Shown: positions 15,279 to 24,033 of the stretch, piece by piece | How positions within the stretch are numbered: the first letter of the stretch is position 1 | Layout of the letters: each line of letters opens with the position of its first letter | Assembly: GCA_947626605.1 (NCBI GenBank) | Contig: CANQSV010000008.1 | Span: 1 to 51,188 of the forward strand | Direction of reading: 5' to 3' | DNA from: an uncultured Clostridia bacterium | Lineage (GTDB): Bacteria > Bacillota > Clostridia > TANB77 > CAG-508 | Length of the DNA: 51,188 nt | Notes under the pieces: generated by a model | Told to the model about the DNA's origin: nothing | The model's input: only the letters and a program-made list of their open reading frames with translations | Databases searched by the model: none | Translations under genes and position numbers: made by a program

Positions 15279-15725
15279 TCATTTTTTTCTAAATAACCCT
15301 TTAAAAAACAAAAATATTTTTTCAAACCATTTTTCTTTTTTTATTTCTATCAGAGATTTCTCTTTTTTTACTTCATTTATAACATTATTTTTATTATACT
15401 TAAAATGATTATCCGAATTATATTTTTCTCTTTTTATCTCTTCAAGTTTTTTCTGATTTTGATTTAATAAATTATTTAATACTTTCCTTTGATTTTCAGT
15501 CGCAAAGTAATCTCTAAATAAAGAAATTAGTATTGCATTTGCCTCTTTAGAAATATATTGTTTGGATAAATCTATTTCTGGATTAATTTTGTATGTATAG
15601 TCTTTATCCATATTATTTTTATAAAAATCAATTTTTTCTTTAGGGATTTTAGAATATTCTTCCTCTGAAAAGTATCCTAATATTTCTAAAACCTCTGTAT
15701 ATGCCTTAGCATAAGTATTAGTCAT
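15279..15725 (-). CDS. Small protein coupled to the ART/kinase gene
   Basis: This 148-residue helical protein begins MTNTYAKAYTEVLEILGYFS. It has a conserved-looking stretch 'SKEANAILISLFRDYFATEN' and ends with a basic amphipathic helix 'KWFEKIFLFFKGLFRKK' likely to touch the membrane. Its start overlaps the ART/kinase stop by eight bases (ATGACTAA). A similar aromatic-basic helix ('LWYKIKKFFRSLFFKEK') occurs in the small gene coupled in the same way to the helicase at 47.3 kb. No function is known to me. Confidence 0.6.
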   Translation of the reverse strand: MTNTYAKAYTEVLEILGYFSEEEYSKIPKEKIDFYKNNMDKDYTYKINPEIDLSKQYISKEANAILISLFRDYFATENQRKVLNNLLNQNQKKLEEIKREKYNSDNHFKYNKNNVINEVKKEKSLIEIKKEKWFEKIFLFFKGLFRKK

Positions 15726-17556
15726 CCTTTGTTACTCCTTTTAATGTGTATATTTGAATTTCTTTATGTTCTACATTATCACTTTGCGTTACATCTTCTG
15801 TCGCTATGCCTTGAGTAATAGCATTTGATACAACTGCTTTCATTGGTATTGTTTTCTTTTCCTGACTTTTTTCTGACTTTGAAGCCTGCGTAGCTTGTTC
15901 TGTAATTTTATCGTTTTTATACCATTCTTGAAAAATTTCATTGCGTAGCTGCTCAACTCTCTGTAAAATATCTTTTTTTCTTTCTAAAATACTACTTAAC
16001 AATGTTTCAGCTTCTTCAGGTGTTTTAGCTTTACCATAGGCATATTCTTTAAAAATTTTTCTATATTGTTCATCTGGATATTGAGCTAACCTACTCGCCC
16101 TATACTTTAAAATCTCTAAATACTCATAGGATATCAATCCCTGTTTCATTTGCTCAAATAAAATATTATATATTGTTGGCTCTTCGCCATATCTTTCATT
16201 ATAGTTTACAGAAAAAGTCATATCATTTTCTGCATCATCTTTAATATATCTAAATGATTGTTCTTTATCAATTCCTCTTAATTTACCATTTTCATCTACA
16301 ATAAAATTATTTGCATGAGCATCATAATTGCATAAACAAAAATCTACTAAATATTCATTCAGTATTTGCTTAATCATTTCAGGTGATAAAGTACCCTTTC
16401 CTCTATTAAAATATTCAATAAATGTTTTAGTTGCTTGACTATCTACTGGTATCTTTTGTTGTATAGCACCATACATTCCATTTATTGTTGTTACATTACA
16501 TTTTACAGCATTTTCTGGATTAATAATTCTCTGAATTAAATAACCTGCTTCTTGTATGTTTGCTCTATATGGGCGTTCAGCTCCACTTTTTGAAATTGCA
16601 GGTTTAAAATAATATTCCTCATTATTTACCTTATCTTGAACTAGATACATATCCCCTGTATTACCTATGGAAACTTCTTTCATATCATGATCTTCTGAAA
16701 CCTGTATATCATTATTCTCTATATTTATTTGATTATCTATACTTTGATTGATTTCATAAAATTTTTGATGTAACCATGTACAGCAATTTTTTTTGAATTG
16801 TAAGATTTGTTGATATGCTTTTTCATATTCTTCAGAATTTTGGTCTGTATTCCTAATTGTCTCAAGATTTTTTTGATATTCTAAAAACATCATACATAAA
16901 TCTTCTTCTGATAAAGTACTTTTTTCTTTTGAATAATCTAACTCACTTAACTCAACTTGTCTACATTTTAATGAGCCAAATTTTCTTATATATGCTTCAG
17001 CTCCTAATATGCGTTCACCCTGTTTTTTAGCAATTTCAAAGCAATCGGAAAAACTTATTTCTTGAGGATTCTTTGATTCACATGGTAAAAAAAGAATTTC
17101 TGGTTCACCATTATTATTAGTAACATAATCATCATAAATATATTTACCTATATTTATATATGGCACATTTCCAGATTCCATTACAAGTAATAATCCTTCA
17201 TTAACTTTTGCATGCCCTTTTGCAAAATCAAATGCTGTCATTAGGCTATCACTAGTAGATAAAAAAGAGCTATCCACTTTTCCGTCTCTTCCACCTCTAA
17301 AGATTTTTTTGCTATATGGTTTGCTTCCATTTAGAACATAAGCTTTTCTTATTGCACTATATACATAAATTGTAGTTCTTAAAATTTTTTCGAATTCTTC
17401 TTTTGTTTTAGGTAGAATTTTCATTTTTCCATCTTTTTCTCTCATAGTAACATTATCACTTAATAATACATTAATTGCACTATAAGAATTTCCCTTATAA
17501 TCAACTACTGATTGGTATTCATCTATATTCCATAATAAATTATCATTAGTTATCAT
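15718..17556 (-). CDS. ADP-ribosyltransferase fused to a HipA/PI3K-like kinase
   Basis: This 612-residue cytosolic protein has two apparent catalytic domains. Residues about 55-165 look like an R-S-E class ADP-ribosyltransferase: 'FRGGR' (Arg 87), 'SFLSTS' (100-102) and 'EPEILFLP' with an ExE pair (Glu 151, Glu 153). Residues about 295-545 look like a HipA/phosphatidylinositol-kinase-like fold: 'YYFKPA' (Lys 318), 'ANIQEAGYLIQ' (Glu 336), 'NYDAHANNF' (Asp 412, Asn 417) and 'LRGIDKEQSF' (Asp 430). All key residues seem present. The C-terminus is a low-complexity Thr/Gln/Lys tail. There is no signal peptide. AGGAG precedes the ATG. It could be a toxin or effector whose targets are ADP-ribosylated and phosphorylated, or the kinase may control the transferase. 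Confidence 0.65.
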   Translation of the reverse strand: MITNDNLLWNIDEYQSVVDYKGNSYSAINVLLSDNVTMREKDGKMKILPKTKEEFEKILRTTIYVYSAIRKAYVLNGSKPYSKKIFRGGRDGKVDSSFLSTSDSLMTAFDFAKGHAKVNEGLLLVMESGNVPYINIGKYIYDDYVTNNNGEPEILFLPCESKNPQEISFSDCFEIAKKQGERILGAEAYIRKFGSLKCRQVELSELDYSKEKSTLSEEDLCMMFLEYQKNLETIRNTDQNSEEYEKAYQQILQFKKNCCTWLHQKFYEINQSIDNQINIENNDIQVSEDHDMKEVSIGNTGDMYLVQDKVNNEEYYFKPAISKSGAERPYRANIQEAGYLIQRIINPENAVKCNVTTINGMYGAIQQKIPVDSQATKTFIEYFNRGKGTLSPEMIKQILNEYLVDFCLCNYDAHANNFIVDENGKLRGIDKEQSFRYIKDDAENDMTFSVNYNERYGEEPTIYNILFEQMKQGLISYEYLEILKYRASRLAQYPDEQYRKIFKEYAYGKAKTPEEAETLLSSILERKKDILQRVEQLRNEIFQEWYKNDKITEQATQASKSEKSQEKKTIPMKAVVSNAITQGIATEDVTQSDNVEHKEIQIYTLKGVTKDD

Positions 17557-17671
17557 TTATATACTCCTAAATTTTATTTATATTATTAGCATAAAAAAAT
17601 AAAGTGTTTTTAACTTATACTATTTACTTTGCTTATTAAAAATTTTATTAAATTACTATATTCTTTTATAA

Positions 17672-18718
17672 TTATAATACATTAAATTGAAACCATGCAT
17701 AATTCTCAAATTTATAATTTCTAACTTGCTCTATAAGTTCTTTTGATTTAGCAGATAAATCAGTTAATCTGGTATCCTTAACTAAAGGATTTATATATCT
17801 TTTTTTGACATCAAATCCAATATAATAGTTATTTTGTGGAGGAATTACTCCTTCGTTAATATCTACGCTCTCCATAAAACATTTAAAATTATTGCTAAGC
17901 TTCTTTTCATTGCAATTTACGATTTTATTTATTATTTCAATTTCAGAATATTTGTATAAATCAGCTTCTTCAAATACTTTTTTGTTAATTGCAGTTTTCA
18001 TTGAATCAGCTATAAACTGCATAACTAATTTATCTTTATTACCTTGAAATATCATCCACATTTTACTGGCACCATTTACAAATTTCTCCGCTATTTCTTT
18101 ATCTTTAAATCCTAGTTCAATAATATTGTCTTCATTAGAAAAAACTGCTAAATTTGAATATATTTCTTTTATATCAGATACTTCCCACTCTTTCGTAAAA
18201 CTTATTCCACTAGATAGTGTATATTCTAATCTATCTGCTGATAATTTTGGTGTATTATTATCTGCTATTGGATATATTTTGTAATCACAAACTTCATCTG
18301 TTTGTATATCATCTTTTTTTAATAAGCTCATTATCTCTTGAGATTCTTCTATAATTTTTCTTGTATCTGCTTCTGTTACTTCCTGATTTATATAATCTTT
18401 ATGTAAGAAGTCAATGCAATGGCTAAAACATGGTATAGCAATATCGTGAAATAAACCTGCTAACGTTTGTTTTTTGTCCTTTGTGAAATTCCATATAATT
18501 AATGCAACACCTATACTATGATCTAATCTTGAATAAAAAAATTTGTTATTAAATATTTTTGTGTAATCAGTTCCACAATTCATTCCAATTTTTCCAATTC
18601 TTTGTAATTCAGGAGTATTAATATACTCATATAGAAAATTTGGTATCTCATCTACTAATACTTCAAAATAGTTTTTTATAGTTGTATTTAAATTATCAAA
18701 ATAATCTTGACTACCCAT
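17672..18718 (-). CDS. HD-domain phosphohydrolase
   Basis: This 348-residue protein has an N-terminal HD domain: 'RLDHSIGVALIIW' (His 67), 'LAGLFHDIAIPCFSH' (His 91-Asp 92, His 100) and 'ADRLEYTL' (Asp 162). It resembles dGTPase/HD hydrolases that cut nucleotide phosphates. The start is the ATG at 18718 (MGSQDYFDNL), behind AAAGGAG; an ATG six codons upstream overlaps that site. It is a single gene, about 110 bases from the ART/kinase gene, so a functional link is possible but unproven. Confidence 0.75.
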   Translation of the reverse strand: MGSQDYFDNLNTTIKNYFEVLVDEIPNFLYEYINTPELQRIGKIGMNCGTDYTKIFNNKFFYSRLDHSIGVALIIWNFTKDKKQTLAGLFHDIAIPCFSHCIDFLHKDYINQEVTEADTRKIIEESQEIMSLLKKDDIQTDEVCDYKIYPIADNNTPKLSADRLEYTLSSGISFTKEWEVSDIKEIYSNLAVFSNEDNIIELGFKDKEIAEKFVNGASKMWMIFQGNKDKLVMQFIADSMKTAINKKVFEEADLYKYSEIEIINKIVNCNEKKLSNNFKCFMESVDINEGVIPPQNNYYIGFDVKKRYINPLVKDTRLTDLSAKSKELIEQVRNYKFENYAWFQFNVL

Positions 18719-18862
18719 TTTCTTTCTCCTTTCCATCCATATTTAAGCATCACTAATTTCTTTTGTCTTTCATCTTTGTTTTATTTTTTTAACAACTTTT
18801 ATAATAACATATACAAAATGTAATATTACTACCCAAGTTGCACCATATATATTGTTTAATAA

Positions 18863-20065
18863 TTAATCATCTATATCATCACTCAATAAAAAATCAATTA
18901 AGTTGATATGTTTTATTCCTTCATACTCATAAGTTAATTTATCCAATGTAATTACATATTTAGGATAATTATCTTTTATAATTTCAAAAGCACCAAATTC
19001 TCTATTTTTTGTATCCTCATTTGGAATGCTAAATGCAACTTGTATATATATTTTTTTATTTGGTTTTGTCGCAACAAAATCAATTTCACCTTTTTTAGTT
19101 TTTCCTGTATATACATCATATCCCTTTATTATTAAATCATTGTAAACAATATTTTCAATTGCATAACACTTATCAAATTCTGTTTTATTACTTTTTATTT
19201 GTGCAATTCCCAAATCTGTAACATAGTATTTATTTAATGTCTTTAATACAGCCTTTCCATGAATATCATATCTATACACTTTACGTATTAATAAAGCTTT
19301 GCAAAGTGCATCTAAATATGAATATATTGTTAAACTTGAAACATCTCTTCCTTCATTTTTTAAAAAATTCATTATATTTTCTGCAGAGAATTCTCTTCCC
19401 ATTGTATCTATTACGTATTGTAAAATTAAATTAAATAATGCTGTATCTCTAATTTTTAATCTTTCCACAACATCTCTCAAAATAATTGAGTCAAAAACTC
19501 CATACAAATAATTTTTTATTGATTCTTCTTTTTTAAATTCAAATCTATTAGGTAAACTTCCCCATTTCATATAATCTTCAAAAATTTCGTCCGTAGATTT
19601 TTCTTTTCCTAATAACTCTAATACCTCCTTGTATGATAGTGGATTAATTCTGAATGTTACATATCTTCCAGAAAGTACTGTTGAAAGCTCATCTGATAGT
19701 AATCTACTATTTGACCCTGTTAGAAAAATACTTACTTTTTTTGATGCTCTTAATGAGTTAATTACTTTTTCAAAGTTTTCTACATTTTGAATTTCATCAA
19801 AAAATAAATAATACAACTTATTATCAACTATTTTATCTTTTATATATTTATTTAATTTTTTGTAATCTGTTAAATCTTCATATTCAATAAATTCAAAATT
19901 AACATATATTATGTGAGCTTCATCTATCTTTTTATCTCTAAGCTCTTCCATTATTTGCTCTAATATTACAGATTTCCCAGACCTACGAATACCTACTAAA
20001 ATTTTTATCAAATCACTATCATAGAATTCTCTTATTTTATTTAAATATTTTTCTCTCTTTAACAT
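18863..20065 (-). CDS. AAA ATPase with DUF4143 domain
   Basis: This 400-residue protein has Walker A 'GIRRSGKS' (residues 25-32), Walker B 'LYYLFFDEIQ' (about 84-93) and sensor 'IFLTGSNSRLL'. A winged-helix region and a C-terminal DUF4143 nuclease-like domain follow ('GEIDFVATKPNKKIYIQVAF'). These ATPases are common in anaerobes and are often called AAA_14; their role is unclear, possibly defence- or toxin-related. The start is the ATG at 20065 after AGGTG; the upstream GTG overlaps that site. Confidence 0.85.
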   Translation of the reverse strand: MLKREKYLNKIREFYDSDLIKILVGIRRSGKSVILEQIMEELRDKKIDEAHIIYVNFEFIEYEDLTDYKKLNKYIKDKIVDNKLYYLFFDEIQNVENFEKVINSLRASKKVSIFLTGSNSRLLSDELSTVLSGRYVTFRINPLSYKEVLELLGKEKSTDEIFEDYMKWGSLPNRFEFKKEESIKNYLYGVFDSIILRDVVERLKIRDTALFNLILQYVIDTMGREFSAENIMNFLKNEGRDVSSLTIYSYLDALCKALLIRKVYRYDIHGKAVLKTLNKYYVTDLGIAQIKSNKTEFDKCYAIENIVYNDLIIKGYDVYTGKTKKGEIDFVATKPNKKIYIQVAFSIPNEDTKNREFGAFEIIKDNYPKYVITLDKLTYEYEGIKHINLIDFLLSDDIDD

Positions 20066-20241
20066 ATATATCACCTAATATAATTATAATACACACGCAT
20101 TATTTTTTCAAGTTATTTTTGTATATAAAAATAACTTCATTTTTTTAAATTTTATTTTTTTGTACAATAAATAGTCATTGCATCTAGTTTGTATTCTATT
20201 TCACTTTCTATACCCACAAACAATCTTTCTTTCAGCTTATT

Positions 20242-21255
20242 TTATATTAGCTCAAAACTTATGCTACCTCCACCATTACATGCCTCAATATTAGCAATAG
20301 CTCCATTAATAATTGTCAAACATGGGCCTTTATGTGATATATCAGTATCATAAATTATAGGTACATTTAATTGGTTAATAACACTATCTTTAAGACATTC
20401 TTCCATTGTATATCCAAGACATGATGTTTCTATTCCATTTCTTCCAAATACAATTCCCTTAGTATATTTGAAATACTCAAATTCATTAAATTTCCATAAA
20501 GTACGAATAAGTTCTTCTTTTGATAATTCACAATTATCAAAATACCAAATAATTCCATCATCTTTATATTTTTCTATAAATTGCTTTGTTCCATCATATT
20601 TGGTTCCAGCCAACTCTGCTATTACATCTATACATCCACCTATAATTCTTCCTTTGATAGTAACATCTTTATTATTTAATACTTTCCATTCTACTTTTGT
20701 TGTAAAATTATAACCTTCTAATCCTGTTATTTTTTCTCCTCTTTCATCTTCAAACATTTCATAATTATTTTGTGTTATTAGATTTCCTTTTAAAATTTCT
20801 AGATTATCAGTAATACTTCTATCATATTCACTAGTTCCATAATCACCAAAATTATTACCATAAATAGTAGCTATGTCATATTTGGTGGTTAACGGAAATA
20901 ATAATCCTGTTGGGTCAGAAAATCCTTGAACAAATTTAGGATTTGATAGTATTTTTTCAAACTTTACATATGGAAGAATTTCCACCAAAAATTCTCCACC
21001 TGCTGCACACATTATAAATCCTATATTTTTATCTTCAAACATTTTATTTACTTCTTTAGCTCTTTCTATAGCAGAAGCACTTCTGCATTTTTCTGATTTA
21101 TTAATATTCTTTGACAAAATTAATTTATATCCTAATTTTTCTAGATTAGATTTCGCATTCTCATATTTTTTTATATGAAAATCATCATATGCACCACTTG
21201 ATGGTGCTGGAACACCTATACACATACCTTTTTCTATAAATTTTGGATAAATCAT
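20242..21255 (-). CDS. S66 family peptidase (LD-carboxypeptidase/MccF-like)
   Basis: This 337-residue cytosolic serine peptidase has its nucleophile in 'VQGFSDPTGL' (Ser 113). 'YFDNCELSKEEL' holds the expected Glu, and 'TDISHKGPCL' the His of the Ser-Glu-His triad. S66 members trim murein tetrapeptides (LdcA) or inactivate microcin C-like compounds (MccF). The lack of a signal peptide fits either. GGAG precedes the ATG. It is followed by no close partner. Confidence 0.85.
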   Translation of the reverse strand: MIYPKFIEKGMCIGVPAPSSGAYDDFHIKKYENAKSNLEKLGYKLILSKNINKSEKCRSASAIERAKEVNKMFEDKNIGFIMCAAGGEFLVEILPYVKFEKILSNPKFVQGFSDPTGLLFPLTTKYDIATIYGNNFGDYGTSEYDRSITDNLEILKGNLITQNNYEMFEDERGEKITGLEGYNFTTKVEWKVLNNKDVTIKGRIIGGCIDVIAELAGTKYDGTKQFIEKYKDDGIIWYFDNCELSKEELIRTLWKFNEFEYFKYTKGIVFGRNGIETSCLGYTMEECLKDSVINQLNVPIIYDTDISHKGPCLTIINGAIANIEACNGGGSISFELI

Positions 21256-21301
21256 ATTTACTCCTTTTTTAATAATTAATCTTTAACAAATTAGTATATT
21301 G

Positions 21302-22264
21302 TTAATAAATTTCTCCGCACTTTGTTTTTCTTGCACTTTTAAAATTTTCTTTGTCTTTTTTTGTTACAACAATTTCTTGAATTCCATCAACAGTACATAA
21401 TTTTAATTCTATTTTTCCACTTTCGATATGTGGATGTCTTAATACTCTTCTGATATTTTTGCTTTCGAATTTATCTTTGCAAATAGCTATATAAGAAAAC
21501 TTCTCATCCTCATATGGTACATCTCCATCTTTTAAAAGTTTATGAATTTTACTTCTTGAAACTCTAACAGTCGAATGACACCAATCATCTTCTTTTATAG
21601 GACATTTATCAATATTAGGACATGGTGCAACTATCTTTCCACCTATTCCTATTAAATAATCTCTTAAGTCTCTAATCTCATTAAATCCTACTGGCGTTCC
21701 AGGTTCTATTATGACTAATATTTTTTTAGTTGCATTCCACAATTTCTCTACGATTTTCATTCTGCTATTTAAGTCCATTTCATTTAATACATATGAACAT
21801 ATTACTAAGTCAGCTTTTTCATTTAATTCTTCTGATACTAAATCTGTTTTTTTCCATTCAGCCGTTTGCAAACATGTATCTTCTGATGCTTTCATAAATG
21901 ATTTTCCTAAATTAATCATTGCATCCTCTCGTTCTAAACATGTTATTTGGTTTAATTCTAGTAAACTATTGGCAGCCCAACTTCCTGCTCCTGTTCCTGC
22001 GCCTATGTCTAACATAGTCTTTATGTCTTCATTATATAATTCAAAGGTATTTTTTAAAGCACTATAAATAGCAGCATAAGTTGCTGGCATTCTTACAATG
22101 GAATATGATATTGCTTCTGAGTTTTCAGTTAGCAATCTATTTCCTTTTCCACTTTTATTTCTATACCTAAAGCTAATGTTTTCTGAATCTTGTTTTAGTT
22201 GCTTAATATTGGTATTATCCATAACTTTTTCTATTGCTATTTTTAATTCATTTGGTAGTTCCAT
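21302..22264 (-). CDS. Rsm22-type methyltransferase
   Basis: This 320-residue Class I SAM-dependent methyltransferase has motif I 'MLDIGAGTGAGSW' (about residues 85-97). A later cysteine cluster 'APCPNIDKCPIKEDDWCH' is typical of the Rsm22 family, which is linked to the small ribosomal subunit and probably binds a metal or iron-sulfur cluster. GAGAGG lies before the ATG. Its substrate in bacteria is not settled. Confidence 0.8.
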   Translation of the reverse strand: MELPNELKIAIEKVMDNTNIKQLKQDSENISFRYRNKSGKGNRLLTENSEAISYSIVRMPATYAAIYSALKNTFELYNEDIKTMLDIGAGTGAGSWAANSLLELNQITCLEREDAMINLGKSFMKASEDTCLQTAEWKKTDLVSEELNEKADLVICSYVLNEMDLNSRMKIVEKLWNATKKILVIIEPGTPVGFNEIRDLRDYLIGIGGKIVAPCPNIDKCPIKEDDWCHSTVRVSRSKIHKLLKDGDVPYEDEKFSYIAICKDKFESKNIRRVLRHPHIESGKIELKLCTVDGIQEIVVTKKDKENFKSARKTKCGEIY

Positions 22265-22322
22265 AAAATTTCCTCTCGTTTTTTCTTATATATTTTCTAG
22301 TTTACACCTTTATGTATCTAAG

Positions 22323-22391
22323 CTATAGAACTGTTAACACTATTCCAAAAATAATAAGAATTGAACATAAATACAACAACCATATCTGCAT
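22323..22391 (-). CDS. 22-residue membrane peptide
   Basis: The reading frame encodes MQIWLLYLCSILIIFGIVLT followed by VL, a single membrane helix without charges. AAAGGATGG lies five bases before the ATG, a strong site for so short a frame. It could be a small regulatory or toxic peptide, or the start of a decayed gene. It lies between the Rsm22 gene and the rho terminator. Confidence 0.45.
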   Translation of the reverse strand: MQIWLLYLCSILIIFGIVLTVL

Positions 22392-22493
22392 TTTTTCCAT
22401 CCTTTGTAAATCTTTATTTTTCTACAAAATTTATGAATTAATTTTAACATAGTATAAATTTATATGCAAGATAATAAAAAAAGCTCCTACAAT

Positions 22494-22602
22494 ATAAAAA
22501 AAGCGGAACTAAGATTTTTCTACGCATAACTTATTCGTACGCATTAAAATGCTACGACTAAGAAACCTAACAAATGCAAATTTTAATGAAATCTTAGTTC
22601 CG
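22494..22602 (-). terminator. rho terminator with a long structured loop
   Basis: CGGAACTAAGATTT (22504-22517) and AAATCTTAGTTCCG (22589-22602) form a 14-bp perfect stem followed by a T-tract. The loop is about 70 bases and can itself fold (CGTA-GCAT/ATGC-TACG near its middle). The terminator at 30406-30440 uses the same GGAACTAAG core with a 5-base loop, so this one appears to have gained an insert. Confidence 0.75.
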
Positions 22603-22608
22603 TCATAA

Positions 22609-23943
22609 TTATAAATTTTTCAAAAAATATTCCATTCTTTTCAAGAATTCTTCATTTGATTTTGTTGTAACTATTTGATCAATTAATTGTTCTGTTATTT
22701 CTGCTACCGTCATACTAGACATCGCTTTTCTTATTGCAAATACTGTTTCTAACTCTTTTTTATCAAGTAATAAATCTTCTCTTCTGGTTCCAGATTTATT
22801 TATATCAATTGCTGGGAAAATACGTTTTTCTGATAGTTTTCTATCCAAATGCACTTCCATATTACCAGTACCTTTAAATTCTTCAAAAATTACTTCATCC
22901 ATTTTGCTACCTGTTTCTACTAAAGCTGTAGCAAGTATTGTTAAGCTTCCTCCATTCTCTATGTTTCTTGCAGCTCCAAAGAAACGTTTAGGCTTATGTA
23001 AAGCACTTGGATCAAAACCTCCAGATAAAGTTCTACCTGATGATGGTATTACTAGGTTATATGCTCTAGCTAATCTAGTAATACTATCTAATAATATTAC
23101 AACATCTTTATTTTGTTCAGTTAGTCTTTTTGCTCTTTCCAACACCATTTCTGCTACTTTTACATGATGTTCTGGAATTTCATCAAATGTTGAATATATA
23201 ACATCTCCATTAATAGAACGCTTCATATCTGTAACTTCTTCTGGTCTTTCATCTATAAGAAGCACTATAAGATTCACTTCTGGATTATTTTCTGTTATAC
23301 TATTTGCAATTTTCTTTAGCAAAGTAGTTTTTCCTACCTTTGGAGGTGCTACAATCATACCTCTTTGACCTTTTCCAATTGGTGATAACAAATCAATTAA
23401 TCTCATTGCATATTCTGTTGGTTTTGTTTCTAACCTTAATCTTTCTGTAGGATATATTGGTATTAAATCATCAAAATTTTTTCTCTTAAATGCTTTTTCT
23501 GGTGATTCTCCATTAACTTCTCCAACATATATTAAAGCAGGAAACTTTTCTCCCTCTTTTGGTAATCTAGATATACCTTTTATTTTATCTCCAGTATTTA
23601 ATTTGAATCTCTTTATTTGTATAGGTGAGATATATACGTCTTTAGGACTAGGTAAATAATTTTCTCCTCTTAAAAATCCATATCCATCAGGTAATACTTC
23701 AAGTATTCCTTCTATTATTTCATCATCTTCGTTTGTTACTTTATATCCTGAATTACTGTTATCTATCTTTGTCGTTTCATCTTTCTTTTCTTCTTTAATG
23801 CTTGAATTCTCTGAGGCATCACTACTTTTAATTTCTTGTAGAGCAGATATCAATTCATTTTTTTTCATTTTAGAAATATTCTTTATTTCTTCTTTTTTAG
23901 CTAATTCTCTCAATTCTGCTAATGTTATTTTTTCAAAATCCAT
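22609..23943 (-). CDS. rho: Transcription termination factor Rho
   Basis: This 444-residue hexameric RNA-dependent ATPase ends transcription and is therefore a cytosolic helicase. The Rho_N helical domain ([20 protein letters not shown]) leads, then an S1-like RNA-binding region ('[19 protein letters not shown]') and the ATPase core with Walker A '[14 protein letters not shown]', Walker B '[16 protein letters not shown]' and the '[20 protein letters not shown]' Q/R-loop region. The start is the ATG at 23943, after AGGGGG; an ATG 13 codons upstream lacks a site. Confidence 0.97.
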   Translation of the reverse strand: MDFEKITLAELRELAKKEEIKNISKMKKNELISALQEIKSSDASENSSIKEEKKDETTKIDNSNSGYKVTNEDDEIIEGILEVLPDGYGFLRGENYLPSPKDVYISPIQIKRFKLNTGDKIKGISRLPKEGEKFPALIYVGEVNGESPEKAFKRKNFDDLIPIYPTERLRLETKPTEYAMRLIDLLSPIGKGQRGMIVAPPKVGKTTLLKKIANSITENNPEVNLIVLLIDERPEEVTDMKRSINGDVIYSTFDEIPEHHVKVAEMVLERAKRLTEQNKDVVILLDSITRLARAYNLVIPSSGRTLSGGFDPSALHKPKRFFGAARNIENGGSLTILATALVETGSKMDEVIFEEFKGTGNMEVHLDRKLSEKRIFPAIDINKSGTRREDLLLDKKELETVFAIRKAMSSMTVAEITEQLIDQIVTTKSNEEFLKRMEYFLKNL

Positions 23944-23998
23944 TTTTTCCCCCTTAGCTATAAGCTTATTTTTGGTATTCACAGTATATCATATAAAA

Positions 23999-24030
23999 TA
24001 AAAAAAAGAAAGACATAACTGTCTTTCTTT
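23999..24030 (-). terminator. Terminator of the LPXTG protein gene
   Basis: AAAGAAAGACA-TAAC-TGTCTTTCTTT with A/T tracts on both sides; it can work in both directions. Confidence 0.8.
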
Positions 24031-24033
24031 TTT

